Shown here in pieces: positions 21,831 to 32,712 of a stretch of 64,000 nucleotides of DNA. Below the pieces are notes generated by a model, which ran no database searches, was not told the DNA's origin, and saw only the letters and a program-made list of their open reading frames with translations. The translations under genes and the position numbers were made by a program. The stretch is from Acheta domesticus (Eukaryota > Arthropoda > Insecta > Orthoptera > Gryllidae). The stretch spans positions 162,732,681 to 162,796,680 of the forward strand of contig JAHLJT010009436.1 of assembly GCA_031308135.1 (NCBI GenBank), given 5' to 3'. Each line of letters starts with the position of its first letter. Position 1 is the first letter of the stretch.

Positions 21831-22535
21831 TTTATACTAAGCACTGTGCATTTTATCATAGCACTGTCATTACAGCACTAAAACTGCACTGCATTAATCC
21901 CACACCTCCTTTCTATTCTTACACATGCGCATTCCCATTCCACTACTCATGCCATCTCGGGACGCGTTTGGATCTTACTTTCTGGATGCAACTCGTATAC
22001 TGGCAAAAAGAAGAGTCTAAGACTTACGAAACATTCCTTAAGTGCATTGATCACCTTAACCAGCTTAAATTTGGTCGGCGCTAGATAACATATGCGTAAG
22101 GTCAATTGTGAGCCAAATGCCAAGCGCACAATTAGGCGAAAGAAATTACGACGGTATTTGTCTTCTGTGGTTACCATGTTCATGAACTGTATTTCATTTG
22201 ATGTTCCAAATAAACACATTGTTTATTCAAAATTATCATCAATAATTTAGATTTTCTAAAAGGTTGAAAAATGTTTAATTCTTGCATTTTTTGAATATTC
22301 AGAGATCACGGTGGAAATCGGACCTAAGTCATTTTTAGTTTATTCTTACAAGAAATTTGAAGAAAAAACTTGGAGCTATTATTGAAAATGTCCCAGGGAC
22401 TTCATGATTAATACCCCGAAATTTAAGAATTGTCTTCAGTAATTCGATTGGGCCAGGTCGATCCGGGAATATTCATTTTGGCAGAAATTCTATAAGTAGT
22501 TCAGGCGCAAGTGTTGTTTACAGGCGGACGGACAA
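21831..22535. other. AT-rich intergenic DNA
   Basis: No gene. The minus frame 21947-22219 shows no family features. The part at 22440-22535 (ATAAGTAGTTCAGGCGCAAG then GGCGGACGGACAAACGG) resembles the 3' end of RTE-like repeats, but it is too short to call. Confidence 0.4.
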
Positions 22536-22785
22536 ACGGATGAATGAGACAGACTGCAGTCAGAGAGACGGCAGACGGAGAGACGGCTGACGGAGAGACG
22601 GCTGACGGAGAGACGGCTGACGGAGAGACGGCAGACGGACAGACGAGCTGACGAACTGGCAGGCAAGCTGACATCCAGGGAGACAGCCAGAGAGGCAGGC
22701 AGATAAGCAGGCGAACAGACAGGCAGTGACAGACTGGTAGAGTGACAGACAGGAAGCCAGGATGACAGACAGACGGAGAGACGAT
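22536..22785 (+). repeat. 15-bp minisatellite and GACAGAC-type repeat
   Basis: Units of CGGAGAGACGGCTGA occur about five times from 22575 to 22635. They are flanked by looser GACAGACAGGCAG-like sequence up to 22782. This is a simple tandem repeat with no gene. Confidence 0.8.
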
Positions 22786-22932
22786 TAAAAAAAAGGATCT
22801 GTGTTTTTTTTCAATGTTAAGGAACAGTCAAAATGTGGATTTTGCCTACCCTACGCATTAGAGAAAATAATTTACTGCCAATGGGAGCAAGAAGAATCAA
22901 ACTATGTATTAGGGAGTAACAACACGAGATTT
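22786..22932. other. Short unassigned spacer
   Basis: Spacer between the tandem repeat and a family A fragment; nothing recognised. Confidence 0.4.
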
Positions 22933-23028
22933 TCTATCGAAAAAACGGCGCTTTTCGCGCAGCATTACATAACTTTCCGTATACAACGTATATTACTTCG
23001 TATATACGTACATGTACGGGAAAGTAAA
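22933..23028 (-). repeat. Repeat family A, 5' terminal fragment
   Basis: On the minus strand it reads TTTACTTTCCCGTACATGTA, then AAAGTTATGTAATGCTGCGC and GAAAA. This is the start of family A as seen at 32713 and 41503. The imperfect inverted repeat between ACTTTCC and GGAAAGT is retained. It stops after about 95 bp. Confidence 0.7.
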
Positions 23029-24434
23029 GTGTCCGCCATGTTGGAGTCATCATTAGAGACCGGATTTTTATGTAATTACATATTTTTTTGTCTTTCTACT
23101 TACCGTTCTCAAAATCGTAATCTTGGCAAATCATCGCCCTCCTAACACAATATCGAATTTGTTCGTTACATATTTTTATATTGTAATAATCCGTTTTTTT
23201 CCTATCAAATTTCACGCCCCCACATTAGCCTTACCACTGTAATACCCCCGTCTTCTTTTTTTTAATTTTAAGAACCCTTAATTAGAAACGTGAACGTGGT
23301 ACATGTGGGTGGCTAGCTCAACACCGCGTCCACTGGATGCTCCTGAAAAATAAGAATACTTACTCTCTGCATTTGTCGTGGGCTGAAAATACCGCTCTAC
23401 GAGGACTCGGTCGATGGATCTTATACTTACGCTTTGGTTACCAATAATACAAAGGGAATAATTTTGAAATACCTAATTTCTATTGAATGAAACGAGAATT
23501 TATATATGTACGTAACGACATGAAGTGTCGTACGTCTCTTTTTTATTCTTAGAAATTTTTCATCAATCTCTTACATGCATTATCATATTATTTACTTGAC
23601 AATTAATTTTCCCTATTGATGGCCATCTACTAATTATTACAATTTTAAATTTTAATTATTGCTTTAACCAAATTTGTAATTACTCTTAGGGCTTGAACAT
23701 CAAAATTTAACTGTTTTATGTCTTTCTCAAATTCGGGCTTCGCGGAAATACTTCCTTGTCCTTTCGGCGTCAGCACACTTGGCAGTTGAATACCAGTTCT
23801 GCTTCACAGCACCCTATCTTCTCCTGGATTCCGGTGTCCGCTTCAATCCACACTCGGTTAATTAATTATTCTAAGAAAACTTCCTCCGATCCCGATACTC
23901 CTGAATTTTAACTATGTAGTTCTTGCACCGAGTTCTAATCTCAAAATTAAATCTTAAAGATGACGATTACTGTTCGTATATCTTGATCCTATCACGCGCC
24001 AATCTCGAGAAACTATAACTTCCAAGTACACAGTCCGACATGCGATCGCTACAAGATCCTGACTCGAAGTGTTGTAAAAATTCCAAAAATGTTATATCTC
24101 CGTTCTTCTTTTCAAAAGCCTCTTGTTTCTATTCTTATCCCATAGTCATTCTCGTGTTTATAATCCCTATGTTATTGCTAATCCATTAATAAATGACTTA
24201 TCTCTTCTTGTCAACAATGTTCCTATTTCTTTATGCTATATTTCGTGATAAGTTATTAATAAAACAATTTTCCCCATTCTCCAATTAAATATATATTATT
24301 TTCTCATATTTATACGTATTATTTCTCACGCCAAATTACGTACTGAAGTGCACGAAAATTGAGGGCTTTTCCGATGCACTTCAATATATTTAGTAATAAT
24401 TTTTCAGAATCCTTCAACTTAGTTGTCTTTTCTT
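23029..24434. other. AT-rich intergenic DNA
   Basis: A long stretch with no gene, RNA gene or repeat that I can link to another part of the window. The frame 22801-23145 overlaps the family A fragment and has no domain. Confidence 0.5.
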
Positions 24435-24737
24435 AGTATCATTTTTTGGTTAAAATGCTTCATCATTTTGATTATAGACAACACATTAGAAACATTAGTC
24501 TCATTAAAAAATGAAACACATTTATTCTTCAATCTTCTTTTCACATTTTTAATTTTAAACACAAAACAAAACTAAACTAAACACAAAAAATTAAACACAT
24601 TTATTCTTCAATCTTCTTTTTACATGTAAAAAGAAGATTGAAGAATATATGTGTTTAATTTTTTAATGAGACTAATGTGTCTAATGTGTTGCCTACAATC
24701 AAAATGATGAAGCATTTTAACAAAAAAAATTAGTACT
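24435..24737. mobile_element. Foldback (hairpin) element, about 300 bp
   Basis: The left arm, from TTAAAATGCTTCATCATTTT at 24450, has its reverse complement at the right end (24684-24720). The arms continue through CACATTAGTCTCATTAAAAA to a perfect centre at about 24615-24642 (AAGAAGATTG and complement). A 35-bp stretch (AAACACATTTATTCTTCAAT and on) occurs twice in the left arm, so about 80 bp loops out. No coding capacity. It could be a MITE-like foldback element or two inverted copies of one repeat. Confidence 0.7.
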
Positions 24738-25785
24738 GTATTACATATTTTACATATTTTGCTATTTTTACAATAAATTTGCTTATTTTATCAATTTTCA
24801 TCAATTTAATTCCATATTTTTTATGAAAAGATTTTTTTAAATCAGCATTTTTCCTACGTTTTTGGGGGAAATGTAGGTGTCCAAAATAATCATTGACACT
24901 GCGTTTTGTGATTTATAACCTTAATTTCCGAGAAAAATTTGCGATCGCCGACATGTAACACTTCGACGAAGATGCCACAGTGTATGTTTCCTGTCGTAGA
25001 TCTCTCCAGTTTGTGCGATGGCTTCTATTGCGATTAGTCCGGCTGCTAAACTACGGTCCTGGATTACAATAGATTAAGCTTTTACTACTGACGAGAAAGT
25101 TATATGATGTAAAGTGAGCAGTTTTTATAAATCTAATTTCGTATTACGTAAATGTATTTTATTATTAGTGTAATTTAATATTACATATTATATCCGATTT
25201 TACGTATTTATTACATATTCTTACTGTTATCATTACATATTTATGTACATTTTTGACGTTTAATACTACATTTTTTTCCGCGTCCATTGCGCGCCCGCGT
25301 CCACTGCGCTCCCCTCTAGCGACCCACATGACCATGTCAGATGGTGCGTTATTCACGCCTTGCTCTCCCGCTCATCCATTGATGGTCCACGACACCTAGG
25401 AGTGATTTCCGCTTCTATGTCAAGCTGTCATTAGTTCCCTTCTAGCATGTTCCTCCTTACCTCTCACATCCATTATTCGATTTGTCATCTGTCGTTCTCT
25501 TGCTGTAATCTTCCATTTACCATTCAGTCACTAATATCGTGTCGAGCTTGCATAGTTTGATGTCACGAGTTGTTTGTCAAGTTCATTTCCCATCTGTCGC
25601 ACGCGAATTGCACCGTGTTGCAGCGAGTTATCTGTGAAATAGTGGAGGTAACCTAGTTTAACGGTGAAACGATTTTGTAAAAACACAATAGATTTTTATT
25701 AATTTTTTTAATTACCTTGTTTTCGTGACCAGGTGAAGGCAAAATCTAAAAACGTCTAATAAGCTTTGACTCGGTTTCTGCGTGC

Positions 25786-25786
<1 letters not shown>
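24738..25786. other. Intergenic DNA
   Basis: AT-rich at first and mixed after 25260. No gene. Minus frame 25165-25356 is short and without features. Confidence 0.5.

Positions 25787-25840
<54 letters not shown>
25787..25840 (+). repeat. (ATT)n microsatellite
   Basis: Eighteen uninterrupted trinucleotide units. The apparent Tyr run in the frame at 25766-25996 is caused by it. Confidence 0.95.
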
Positions 25841-25841
<1 letters not shown>

Positions 25842-25892
25842 GCGTGAGTTATGGAGTGTATTTTATGTGCTGGACAGCGATTCTAAATGTTT

Positions 25893-25996
25893 TTGAACTT
25901 TTTTGCACACTTTATTGTTTTTGCACACTTTATTTGCACACTTTATTGCAACTGTTTTTGCACACTGTTTGCAACTGTTTTTGCACACTTTATTGA
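25893..25996 (+). repeat. TTGCACACTTTATTG tandem repeat
   Basis: TTTTTGCACACTTTATTG-like units recur five times at 25900-25995 with variable spacing (13 to 26 bp). They are non-coding. Confidence 0.75.
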
Positions 25997-26187
25997 TGAA
26001 AATGATCGAGTGACTAATGCGACATTTTGAATTAAAATTTTTGTTTGAGTTTATTCTTGTGGTATGGAAATTTTGTGAAATAAAGACTTTTATTTCACGG
26101 ATTACGGAACTTTCAGACCATAGACTAATTGTTAACATCCACAATCGAAAACACAATGATGTGTTCTCATATCAACATGTATTTGTG

Positions 26188-26550
26188 TTATGGCGGCAAT
26201 GGTGTAATGGTTAGCGTATCGGACTGTTATACCCAAGTTCGCGGGTTCAGACCCCATCGAAGCCATGTATTTTTAGGGGTGAAAAAATCCTTCGTACACC
26301 TTCCTTCGGAGGGGAAGTAAAGCCGGATGTCCCATGATAGTAGATTTACTGCATGTAAAAGATCCTCGAGCCTAAATGACGCCTCTGAACTAAATTCAAA
26401 ATCGCCTGTTTCGTCGCCCAAGGAATACCTTCTTTCTCCGCTAGTTGGTGAAAGGAACGTAGCGAAATTTGCGTGGTCAGACGGAAGAGCAGACCTCATG
26501 GCCAGAGTCTCACCACCTAAAATAAGGCAATTCAATTTAATTTATTGCGA
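26188..26550 (+). mobile_element. SINE2, tRNA-derived SINE
   Basis: The head (26190-26263) looks like a tRNA: box A region TGGTGTAATGGTTAGCG, a CTGTTATA loop resembling an Asn(GTT) tRNA, and box B region GGGTTCAGACCCC. A body follows (GATCCTCGAGCCTAAATGA, GTCGCCCAAGGAATACC, GTTGGTGAAAGGAACG, GAGTCTCACCACC) and then an AATTCAATTT-type tail. A second copy is at 53558-53901 on the minus strand. The tRNA itself is not functional: the acceptor ends do not pair well. Confidence 0.8.
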
Positions 26551-27760
26551 CATTGGCACAATTACACATATAACAAAAACCATAATAAATAATAGTAAAA
26601 ATAATAACAATAATAATAAATAATAGTAATGCCCCCAGGGCTAACAACCCTGGGAGACAAAAATGGGATCCACCAAAAAGTTGATTCACTCCTAATGATG
26701 TTTCATGCCCCGTCACCGAGATATTGTTTCTGAACCCCGGTAAAGTGAGTAGGCATGTACATGTGATCAGAGCCGGCCTATATGCGAGCAAATAAAAGAT
26801 AATAATAGTAATGATTGACACCTTTGAATTTCAATTATTCTTGTAAAATGAGCCGCAAAAATAAATTCTACTTCTTATTAATAACTAGATGTTCCCAATC
26901 GCTACAGATTGTAGTTGTAAGAGAGTGATGCAACTGTCTTTACGTTAAAATTTTAGGATCAGCTTTGCTACTCCAACTCCTCTCAGTAATTGTTCTTCTA
27001 CTTTCCCTGCTTTTCGTTTAACTCTAACGCCAAATAATGTGGAGACTGCGGAAAAGGAGGATCTATCCCACAACTACTGATTTGAAGTCGGTGGCATGTA
27101 GATCGTGTATATAATATACATAGCTAATCCGTATACAAAATAAGCATTCCAACAATAATGCAGTGTGATTAGTAGAATGAATAAGCATATATAATCGAAA
27201 CTAATGGAAATTATGCAAATATTCCTTCATAATTGTTTTAAAAGTAAAAATACTGAAACTGCTCTATCGTTCTTTACAACCTGAGCAATGATGAGGAGGT
27301 AATACCCTCCAAAATGTAATAGAACGATTAAAATCTCTTTTTGTACTACATTACAAACAAGAAACACTTCACGTCCCGTTTTTTAAGGACCTAAGACATC
27401 ATTTTGAAGTTGCAAACTGTGGTAGCGTGAGTCGCAGAGCCATGTTTGTGTCAGTTTGTACGTGTGTCTGCTACTTCCCTTCTGTCATTTTCTGAACAAT
27501 TTGATTGTTTCGCCTCAAATACATTTGATGTACCCCTGTGGGAGAGGTAGTGTTCAACAGTAGTACACTTCGCGACCATTGTTATGAATACGATGTTATT
27601 CAAGAATGAGAACTTTCAAAGTTATTTTCTCAGATCGGCAATTTCGTGTATACACTGTTTTGTTTTTCATTGACAGTATCATTTGAACAGGAAGTTTGTC
27701 AACCCGTCGTTACCAATAAACGAATAGAAGGACACTGCACCTTTGAGACCCACCACACGT
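26551..27760. other. Intergenic DNA
   Basis: An AAT/AAC-rich run (26580-26626) follows SINE2. The segment 26627-26790 starts with a short hairpin (CCCCCAGGG..CCCTGGGAG), which is probably repeat DNA of unknown type. The rest is AT-rich with no gene. Confidence 0.45.
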
Positions 27761-28495
27761 GATTGATTGATTGATTGTTAGTGAATCCGAGCGCGTCAAC
27801 TGCTCTCATTAGTCCAATGTAATGTAATTAGTGTAATGCATGTTTCTCCTTTGGAGGTGGCGGTGATCTTCCCCCTCTCGCTGGTGAGATCCGGCGCCGA
27901 CCTACCCTAGCGGGGGTTTTCCCAACCAGTATCTTCCACCAGCCGAGCACCACCCCAGCCGGGACAAGCTCCAATCTCCCGACCGGTCTCCCGGCATGTA
28001 TGGTAGTGTAATGCATGTTAACTTGTGTGTAAGGGGAGAGGATGGGACAAGGAATAGGAAGGAAAGATCGCACGCTGTCGGTGGCCCGTTTGTTACGGTA
28101 CTACTCCGTCATTCACCTGGTGTTGATCGGAGATACTACGGAAAAATACCGAACAGAACAGCCAACCGCTAGAATTCCGCCGCTCCAAACAGCGACTGAA
28201 TTCGACCTAGCTGACAAGCTATACTTGGATTTATTCCTAGTGCCCTTTAGCAGGTCATCAGCTGACATGGTTTCATCCAATCGGGATCTTAATTGCCACC
28301 ATAGTGATGCTCAAGTTCTCGATTGGATGACACCGTAACAGATGATTTACGTCAGAGGACTCTGTGTTTAAATCAACGTATAATGTCTAAAAACCTGCCG
28401 CCGTCGGTACTCGACCATAGGAACTCCCAGTCAGAGGCAGTGGTGTGGTATCAGTTGATGCCCTGAGCCACCTCTTCAGGTGGCATGTTGTAAAT
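27761..28495 (-). mobile_element. SINE1 interrupted by a 160-bp insertion
   Basis: On the minus strand the head with box A (TGGCTCAGGGCATC, about 28470) and box B region lies at 28384-28495. The body and the (AATC)n tail lie at 27761-28222. At 28222 the expected GACAAGCTAGTGTCGAAAAT junction is broken by about 160 bp of unrelated DNA. Outside the insert, similarity to the 20.9-kb copy is high throughout. Confidence 0.8.
28223..28383. mobile_element. Small insertion inside SINE1
   Basis: The insert has no counterpart in any other SINE1 copy here. It contains CATCCAATCG (28269) and the complementary CGATTGGATG (28320), a 10-bp inverted repeat with about 40 bp between, but the arms are internal rather than terminal. 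I see no clear target duplication. It may be a tiny non-autonomous element or captured DNA. Confidence 0.45.
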
Positions 28496-28845
28496 TTGCA
28501 TGGGACGGCGGAGGACACATCTCTCTGAAGCACTTACACTTTGAAGATAGAGACAGGACATCTCTCATTTACGTCACACCTCCCAGTTGAGCTGGGAGCC
28601 CCAAACTCTTTTTTACACCGCCCCAGCCGTTTTCAGCCAACTTTCATAAACTTAATGTTCTCACAAGCGCCCTGCCACTACTTTTTTTCGAATGCACCAG
28701 CTATCCACAGCTTTTTGTCTGTCTCTTCAAAGACTATGTGTCTCAGAGAAATGTCTCGTTTGCGTTTCGTACGCCGCCTCAATGTCCAATCAGGGAGCTC
28801 TAAAGTAAGTTCCATGCAAAAGTCTAGTGCAAATTCAAAGCATGC
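28496..28845 (-). other. Unassigned DNA with a short charged minus-strand frame
   Basis: The minus strand from about 28860 to 28697 is open for about 53 codons and reads ELTLELPDWTLRRRTKRKRD, then ISLRHIVFEETDKKLWIAGA. The composition is protein-like, but there is no recognisable family. I see no partner exon. It may be a transposon fragment or chance. Confidence 0.2.
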
Positions 28846-29005
28846 CTCTCGGTGCTCCCCCTCCCGCCTCGCAGCGTTGCCGCTCCTCCTCTGCCGTCGC
28901 GTCGCCTGGATTTGCGTGCGCGGGTTCCCTCGGCCGCCGCGCCGCCCGCAGCGCCCGTCGATCGGAGCGCGTCGCTACTATTTTTTTCCGTGTGTTTCCT
29001 AAATT
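28846..29005. other. GC-rich CpG block
   Basis: A short GC-rich block (CCTCGGCCGCCGCGCCGCCC near 28930) gives open frames on both strands by composition. It lies directly upstream of the conserved-element-like stretch at 29230-29560. Confidence 0.4.
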
Positions 29006-29229
29006 TGTGGGGAGATTTAAAAACGGTGCACAATTTCACGCTCCATTGGAGCCTGTAAATCGAGGCGTGCAGACCGTGCGCCGGGAAATAATGAGCAGAA
29101 AGAATTGTTAACACTGTTGGGGACGCGCATTTCTGTAGGAACGGTTGTCGAGTGTCGCTGCGCTTTGCGCCATTCTTTTTCCTGTACACGGCCTCCCCCT
29201 ATTCGTTTTTTCCCCTTCGCCTACTTCGT

Positions 29230-29565
29230 CTGCCACCGGTGGGCAGGATTGTTTTTAATTCCGTGAATTTCAATTGAGCGAGAACAATAAGGAGACCATG
29301 ATCAGTGTAATTAGCATGTGTCGCCTGATGTGTCGCGTTGACAAATTAACCGTTTTTAACCCGTCTTTTTGCTGGTTTTATTGCGCCCGCTGAAGTATTA
29401 TTGACAATGAATTTGATATTTTTTCAGTAACATGCAGTCGATGCGGATCAAATTGCGTTTCATAAATGAAACTTGATTAAAAATTTGTGTTAATTTGAAC
29501 GGAAATGACTGTGGCGTTGATGCGTCTTAATTAACTTCACGCGCGTGGACGAAGTGAATGAACGG
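29230..29565. promoter_or_regulatory. Candidate conserved non-coding element
   Basis: Unlike its surroundings this stretch is neither simple nor repetitive. It is dense in homeodomain- and Sox-like words: GAACAATAAGG (29281), GTGTAATTAGCATG (29305), TCTTAATTAAC (29524), TGATGTGTCGCG and TTGCGTTTCATAAATG. No coding frame. The call rests on motif density and position next to a CpG block, without alignment, so confidence is low. Confidence 0.2.
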
Positions 29566-30047
29566 TGTCCTTTTTTTGCTGTCGTAAGTAGCAGAAGTAA
29601 ATCAATACATACTGTTTCATTGTGTTACCGTTGAAGAGGTGCAAAGAGAAATGTAATAGAATACGTAATATATAGTAAAATTACGTCATTTTATTTAATA
29701 CACATAGCTTGACGTGTTTTATAAACACAATTGTTTTTATATTTCATTTATTAATAAATTTTATTTACACAATGTAGAGACACAACATTTCACACAAAAT
29801 TTATTAATAAAGTTTACTATATGAATGTAATGCACTTGTTCCTATATGAGGTCAAGTTTTAATCGACTAAAATTCTTAAAGAACGAAAAGAATTAGCAAA
29901 ATTAAACGTGTTTGTGTTCAGAAAGATTAATGTATTTACTCGGAGGAACATTATTGTAAATTCGATCAGTTTCGTTAGGTCGTAAAATGGAAACTTATTA
30001 AAATGACAACATTAACATCTTATTATACCTTTTTTAACATAGTACAT
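29566..30047. other. AT-rich intergenic DNA
   Basis: AT-rich DNA with repeated TTTATTAATAAA-like words (29748, 29801). No gene. Confidence 0.5.
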
Positions 30048-30051
30048 TATA

Positions 30052-30624
30052 CAGAATGTCCGGGGAGGAAACGTGGAAACTTCGAAAATACGTTCTTAAG
30101 ACAATTCTAACCATAATTTGTCTAATAAACTACTATTAGACTAATAAACTGGATATTTCGAATGGTTGAGCCTCAATAAGCACTCAAATTTGGTTTGAAA
30201 AATTGATTTCTAGGCACACATTTGCATTATAGAAGCATAGAAACACTCCAGAAACATATTAGTTTTTTTATTATTTACAAAAGAATTGAATATATTTGTT
30301 CAGAAAGAAAAATTAAGCGAGAAATAAAAAAAACACCCAATATACACAATTCGACTGCTTTTATATTTCTCGCTTAATTTTTCTGTCTGAGCAAATATAT
30401 TTCAATTCTTTTGTAAATAATAAACAATTTACATGTTTCTGGAGGGTTTGTATGCCTCCAGAATGCAAATGTTTGCCCAGAAATCATTTTTTCAAACCAA
30501 ATTTTGAGTGCTCATTGCGGCCCAAACATTCGGAATATCCACGTAGCTTATTAGACAAAATATGCTTAGAATTGTCTTAAAAGCTTATTTGCGAAGTTTA
30601 GACGTTTCCTCCCCGGACATCCGG
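30052..30624. mobile_element. Long foldback element flanked by TATA
   Basis: Arms of about 270-280 bp (30052-30333 and 30356-30624) are reverse complements with modest divergence, around a spacer of about 25 bp. Termini are CAGAATGTCCGGGGAGGAAA on the left and the complement TCCCCGGACATCCGG on the right. TATA sits on both sides (30048-30051 and 30625-30628), consistent with a 4-bp target duplication. No protein is encoded. It may be a foldback/MITE element or a head-to-head pair of one element. Confidence 0.75.
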
Positions 30625-30628
30625 TATA

Positions 30629-31180
30629 TGTTTTTAACAAATACATTCCGACGTTTCTTTTAAAATTGTACCTTTTTTATATTTTATTATTTATTATAAT
30701 CTTATTTTAAAATAAGATGTGCTTCTCCTCATACGTCACATACACGTTCGACAAAATAAATCATCAAAAATTCTATCAGTAGTTCTGAATTATAAGGCAT
30801 ACCTTCTTTACTAAGGGAAATATGAATCCCTGTTTACGCATCTCCCTGGTCTACCTTTATGTCCGTTAAATATGTTCAATAATCACATCAGCCACATAAT
30901 GTATCTAAAAGATCGTTCTAAAGATTGATATAATCATTAAAATACTGTTTTCTTTTTTGTGAAAATTGCAACTGATAAAAAGTATGTATTTTGGGCTCTA
31001 AAGTGTGCTCTAAAGCCTAACATAAACATCCGTGGACGCAACATTTCAAGCTAAGTGCGATGGGAACGAGTGAAATGCATTAAGTATGAGCCTGCAGTTT
31101 GGCTATATTATAATCTTGGACTTTTTCGTCTCAAGGCTGTCTCGATTGGACGCGGTGAAGGGTTGTCCGAAAGTAGAAGT
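30629..31180. other. AT-rich intergenic DNA
   Basis: No gene or shared repeat. The ATG-containing frame starting about 31055 leads into the hexamer repeat and is an artefact. Confidence 0.5.
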
Positions 31181-31194
31181 CAGTGCGGGGGTAG

Positions 31195-31790
31195 CGCGGG
31201 CGTGAGCGGGGGCGAGGGCGGGGGCGAGGGCGAGGGCGAGGGTGCGCCAAGGGCGAGGGTGCGGGCGAGGGCGCTGGCGAGGCCGAGGGCGAGGGAGAGG
31301 GCGCGGGCGAGGGCGAGGGTGAGGGTGAGAGTGTGGGCGAGGGCGGGTGTGCGGGCGAGAGCGAGGGCGAGGGTGTGGGCGAGGGCGAGGGCGCTGGCGA
31401 GGCCGAGGGAGAAAGCGAGGGCGAGAGTGAGGGTGGGGACGAGGGCGGGGACAAGGCGGGGACAGGGCGAGAGCGAGGGCGGAGGCGGGGGAGATGGCGA
31501 GGGCAGGGCGAGGACGAGGGTGGGAGCGAGAGCGAGGGCGAGGGCGAGGCCAAGGGCAATGGAGAGGGCGCAGGCGAGGGCGGGGGCGAAGGCGAGGGCG
31601 CGGGCGAGGGCGAAGGCAATGGCGATGGCGAGGCCAAAGACAATGAAGAGGGCGCGGGCAAGGGCGCGGGGGAGGGCAAAGGCGAGGGCGAGGGCGAGGG
31701 CGGGGGCGAGGGCGAGGGCGAGGGCGACGGCGAGGGAGAGGGCGAGGGCGGGGGCGAGGGCGAGGGCATATGCGTAGGTGTAGGAGCGGG
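31195..31790 (+). repeat. GGGCGA hexamer tandem repeat, about 600 bp
   Basis: The plus strand consists of GGGCGA/GGGCGC/GGGAGA hexamers in long uninterrupted arrays. Because 6 is a multiple of 3, every frame stays open: up to 240 codons (Arg/Ala- or Gly/Glu-rich) on plus and 323 codons (Pro/Arg/Ser-rich) on minus. None is likely to be a gene. The plus strand is almost lacking in T, an extreme G/C skew. Confidence 0.9.
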
Positions 31791-32080
31791 CTTGGCGGAG
31801 CGTGAATTGGGCGGTCAGCGCTTGCGTGGTTGCTGGCGTGGGCAGGGTCAGTGACAGAGGAGTGAGGGGAAACGATGGCACAGCTGCGGTCGTGGCGCTC
31901 GTCCGCCTGCCTACCAGGGTGCACCTGCCCGTGTCCGCGCCCGCCTGCGCGCTTGGCCGGGGGGGAAGGGGGCCTGATCATTTGAGGGGCCGTCGCGTGG
32001 GTGCCGGAAGGTGTGCACACACTTGGGAGATTGGGAAGCGCCGGAAATATCTGCGATAGAGATGGCGATTTCATTGGTCA
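31791..32080. other. GC-rich block after the hexamer array
   Basis: GC-rich unique DNA (31800-32050) with no recognised domain in any frame. It may be the functional part of a CpG island that the hexamer array has invaded. Confidence 0.4.
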
Positions 32081-32712
32081 CTTAGGGGGAACACGTACTT
32101 TCCGACTAGATGAAATCCGCAGCAGGAATGTTTCGTGCGTGGTAGAGTGAGGGTGGGGACTCGTATTACGCGAAGCCCCGGGTTAGTTGGTTGTTGTCTA
32201 TGTGATGCAAATTCTGCAGAAGGAAGAATTGGTTGTGAAGTTTTGTTATGTTGAATCAGAAAACTGAGCTTTTTCCTAGGAGCCCCTTTCGCTCCAAGGA
32301 TTTCGGACGGTGCGTTCTGAAGGACTTAATGTCGTGCTTCTTTCACCTGATTGGGTACTTTTTATGAGGTATTATTCTCGAATTGCTTGAATGAATGCCG
32401 TAACATTCTTAAATTTTCTTAGTTTGTATCAAATAAATAATAAAGACACAGTTTATAATCGAGTTAATTTTTTGAACCTCACTACACGCGGTTGGTTTTC
32501 TGCTATTTAAATAACTTTGTTCTTTCTACCTCTTACCGCCAACGTCTCATAATATAACACCATGATATGTATAAGTTTACTTTTCCTGTCGAATCTCGTA
32601 TCCTCTTCTACTACACATAGCTTGTTTATAATCCTCCAACGAGCTTAGTTTGCAGCTAGAAAGTTTCACTCGCACTTAATCAGAAAGTATTTGCATCGGC
32701 AATCCAACTACA
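32081..32712. other. AT-rich intergenic DNA
   Basis: No gene and no repeat linked to other copies in the window. Confidence 0.5.

Noticed and set aside
25766..25996. Tyr-run protein
   Set aside because: Caused by the (ATT)n microsatellite and a TTGCACACTTTATTG tandem repeat.
26190..26263. Functional tRNA-Asn gene
   Set aside because: The box A and B match and the loop resembles GTT, but acceptor-stem pairing is poor and the sequence is the head of a dispersed SINE.
31055..32074. Long open frames up to 240 codons (plus) and 323 codons (minus)
   Set aside because: They are produced by a GGGCGA hexamer array that has no stop codons in several frames on both strands; there is no domain and no splice context.
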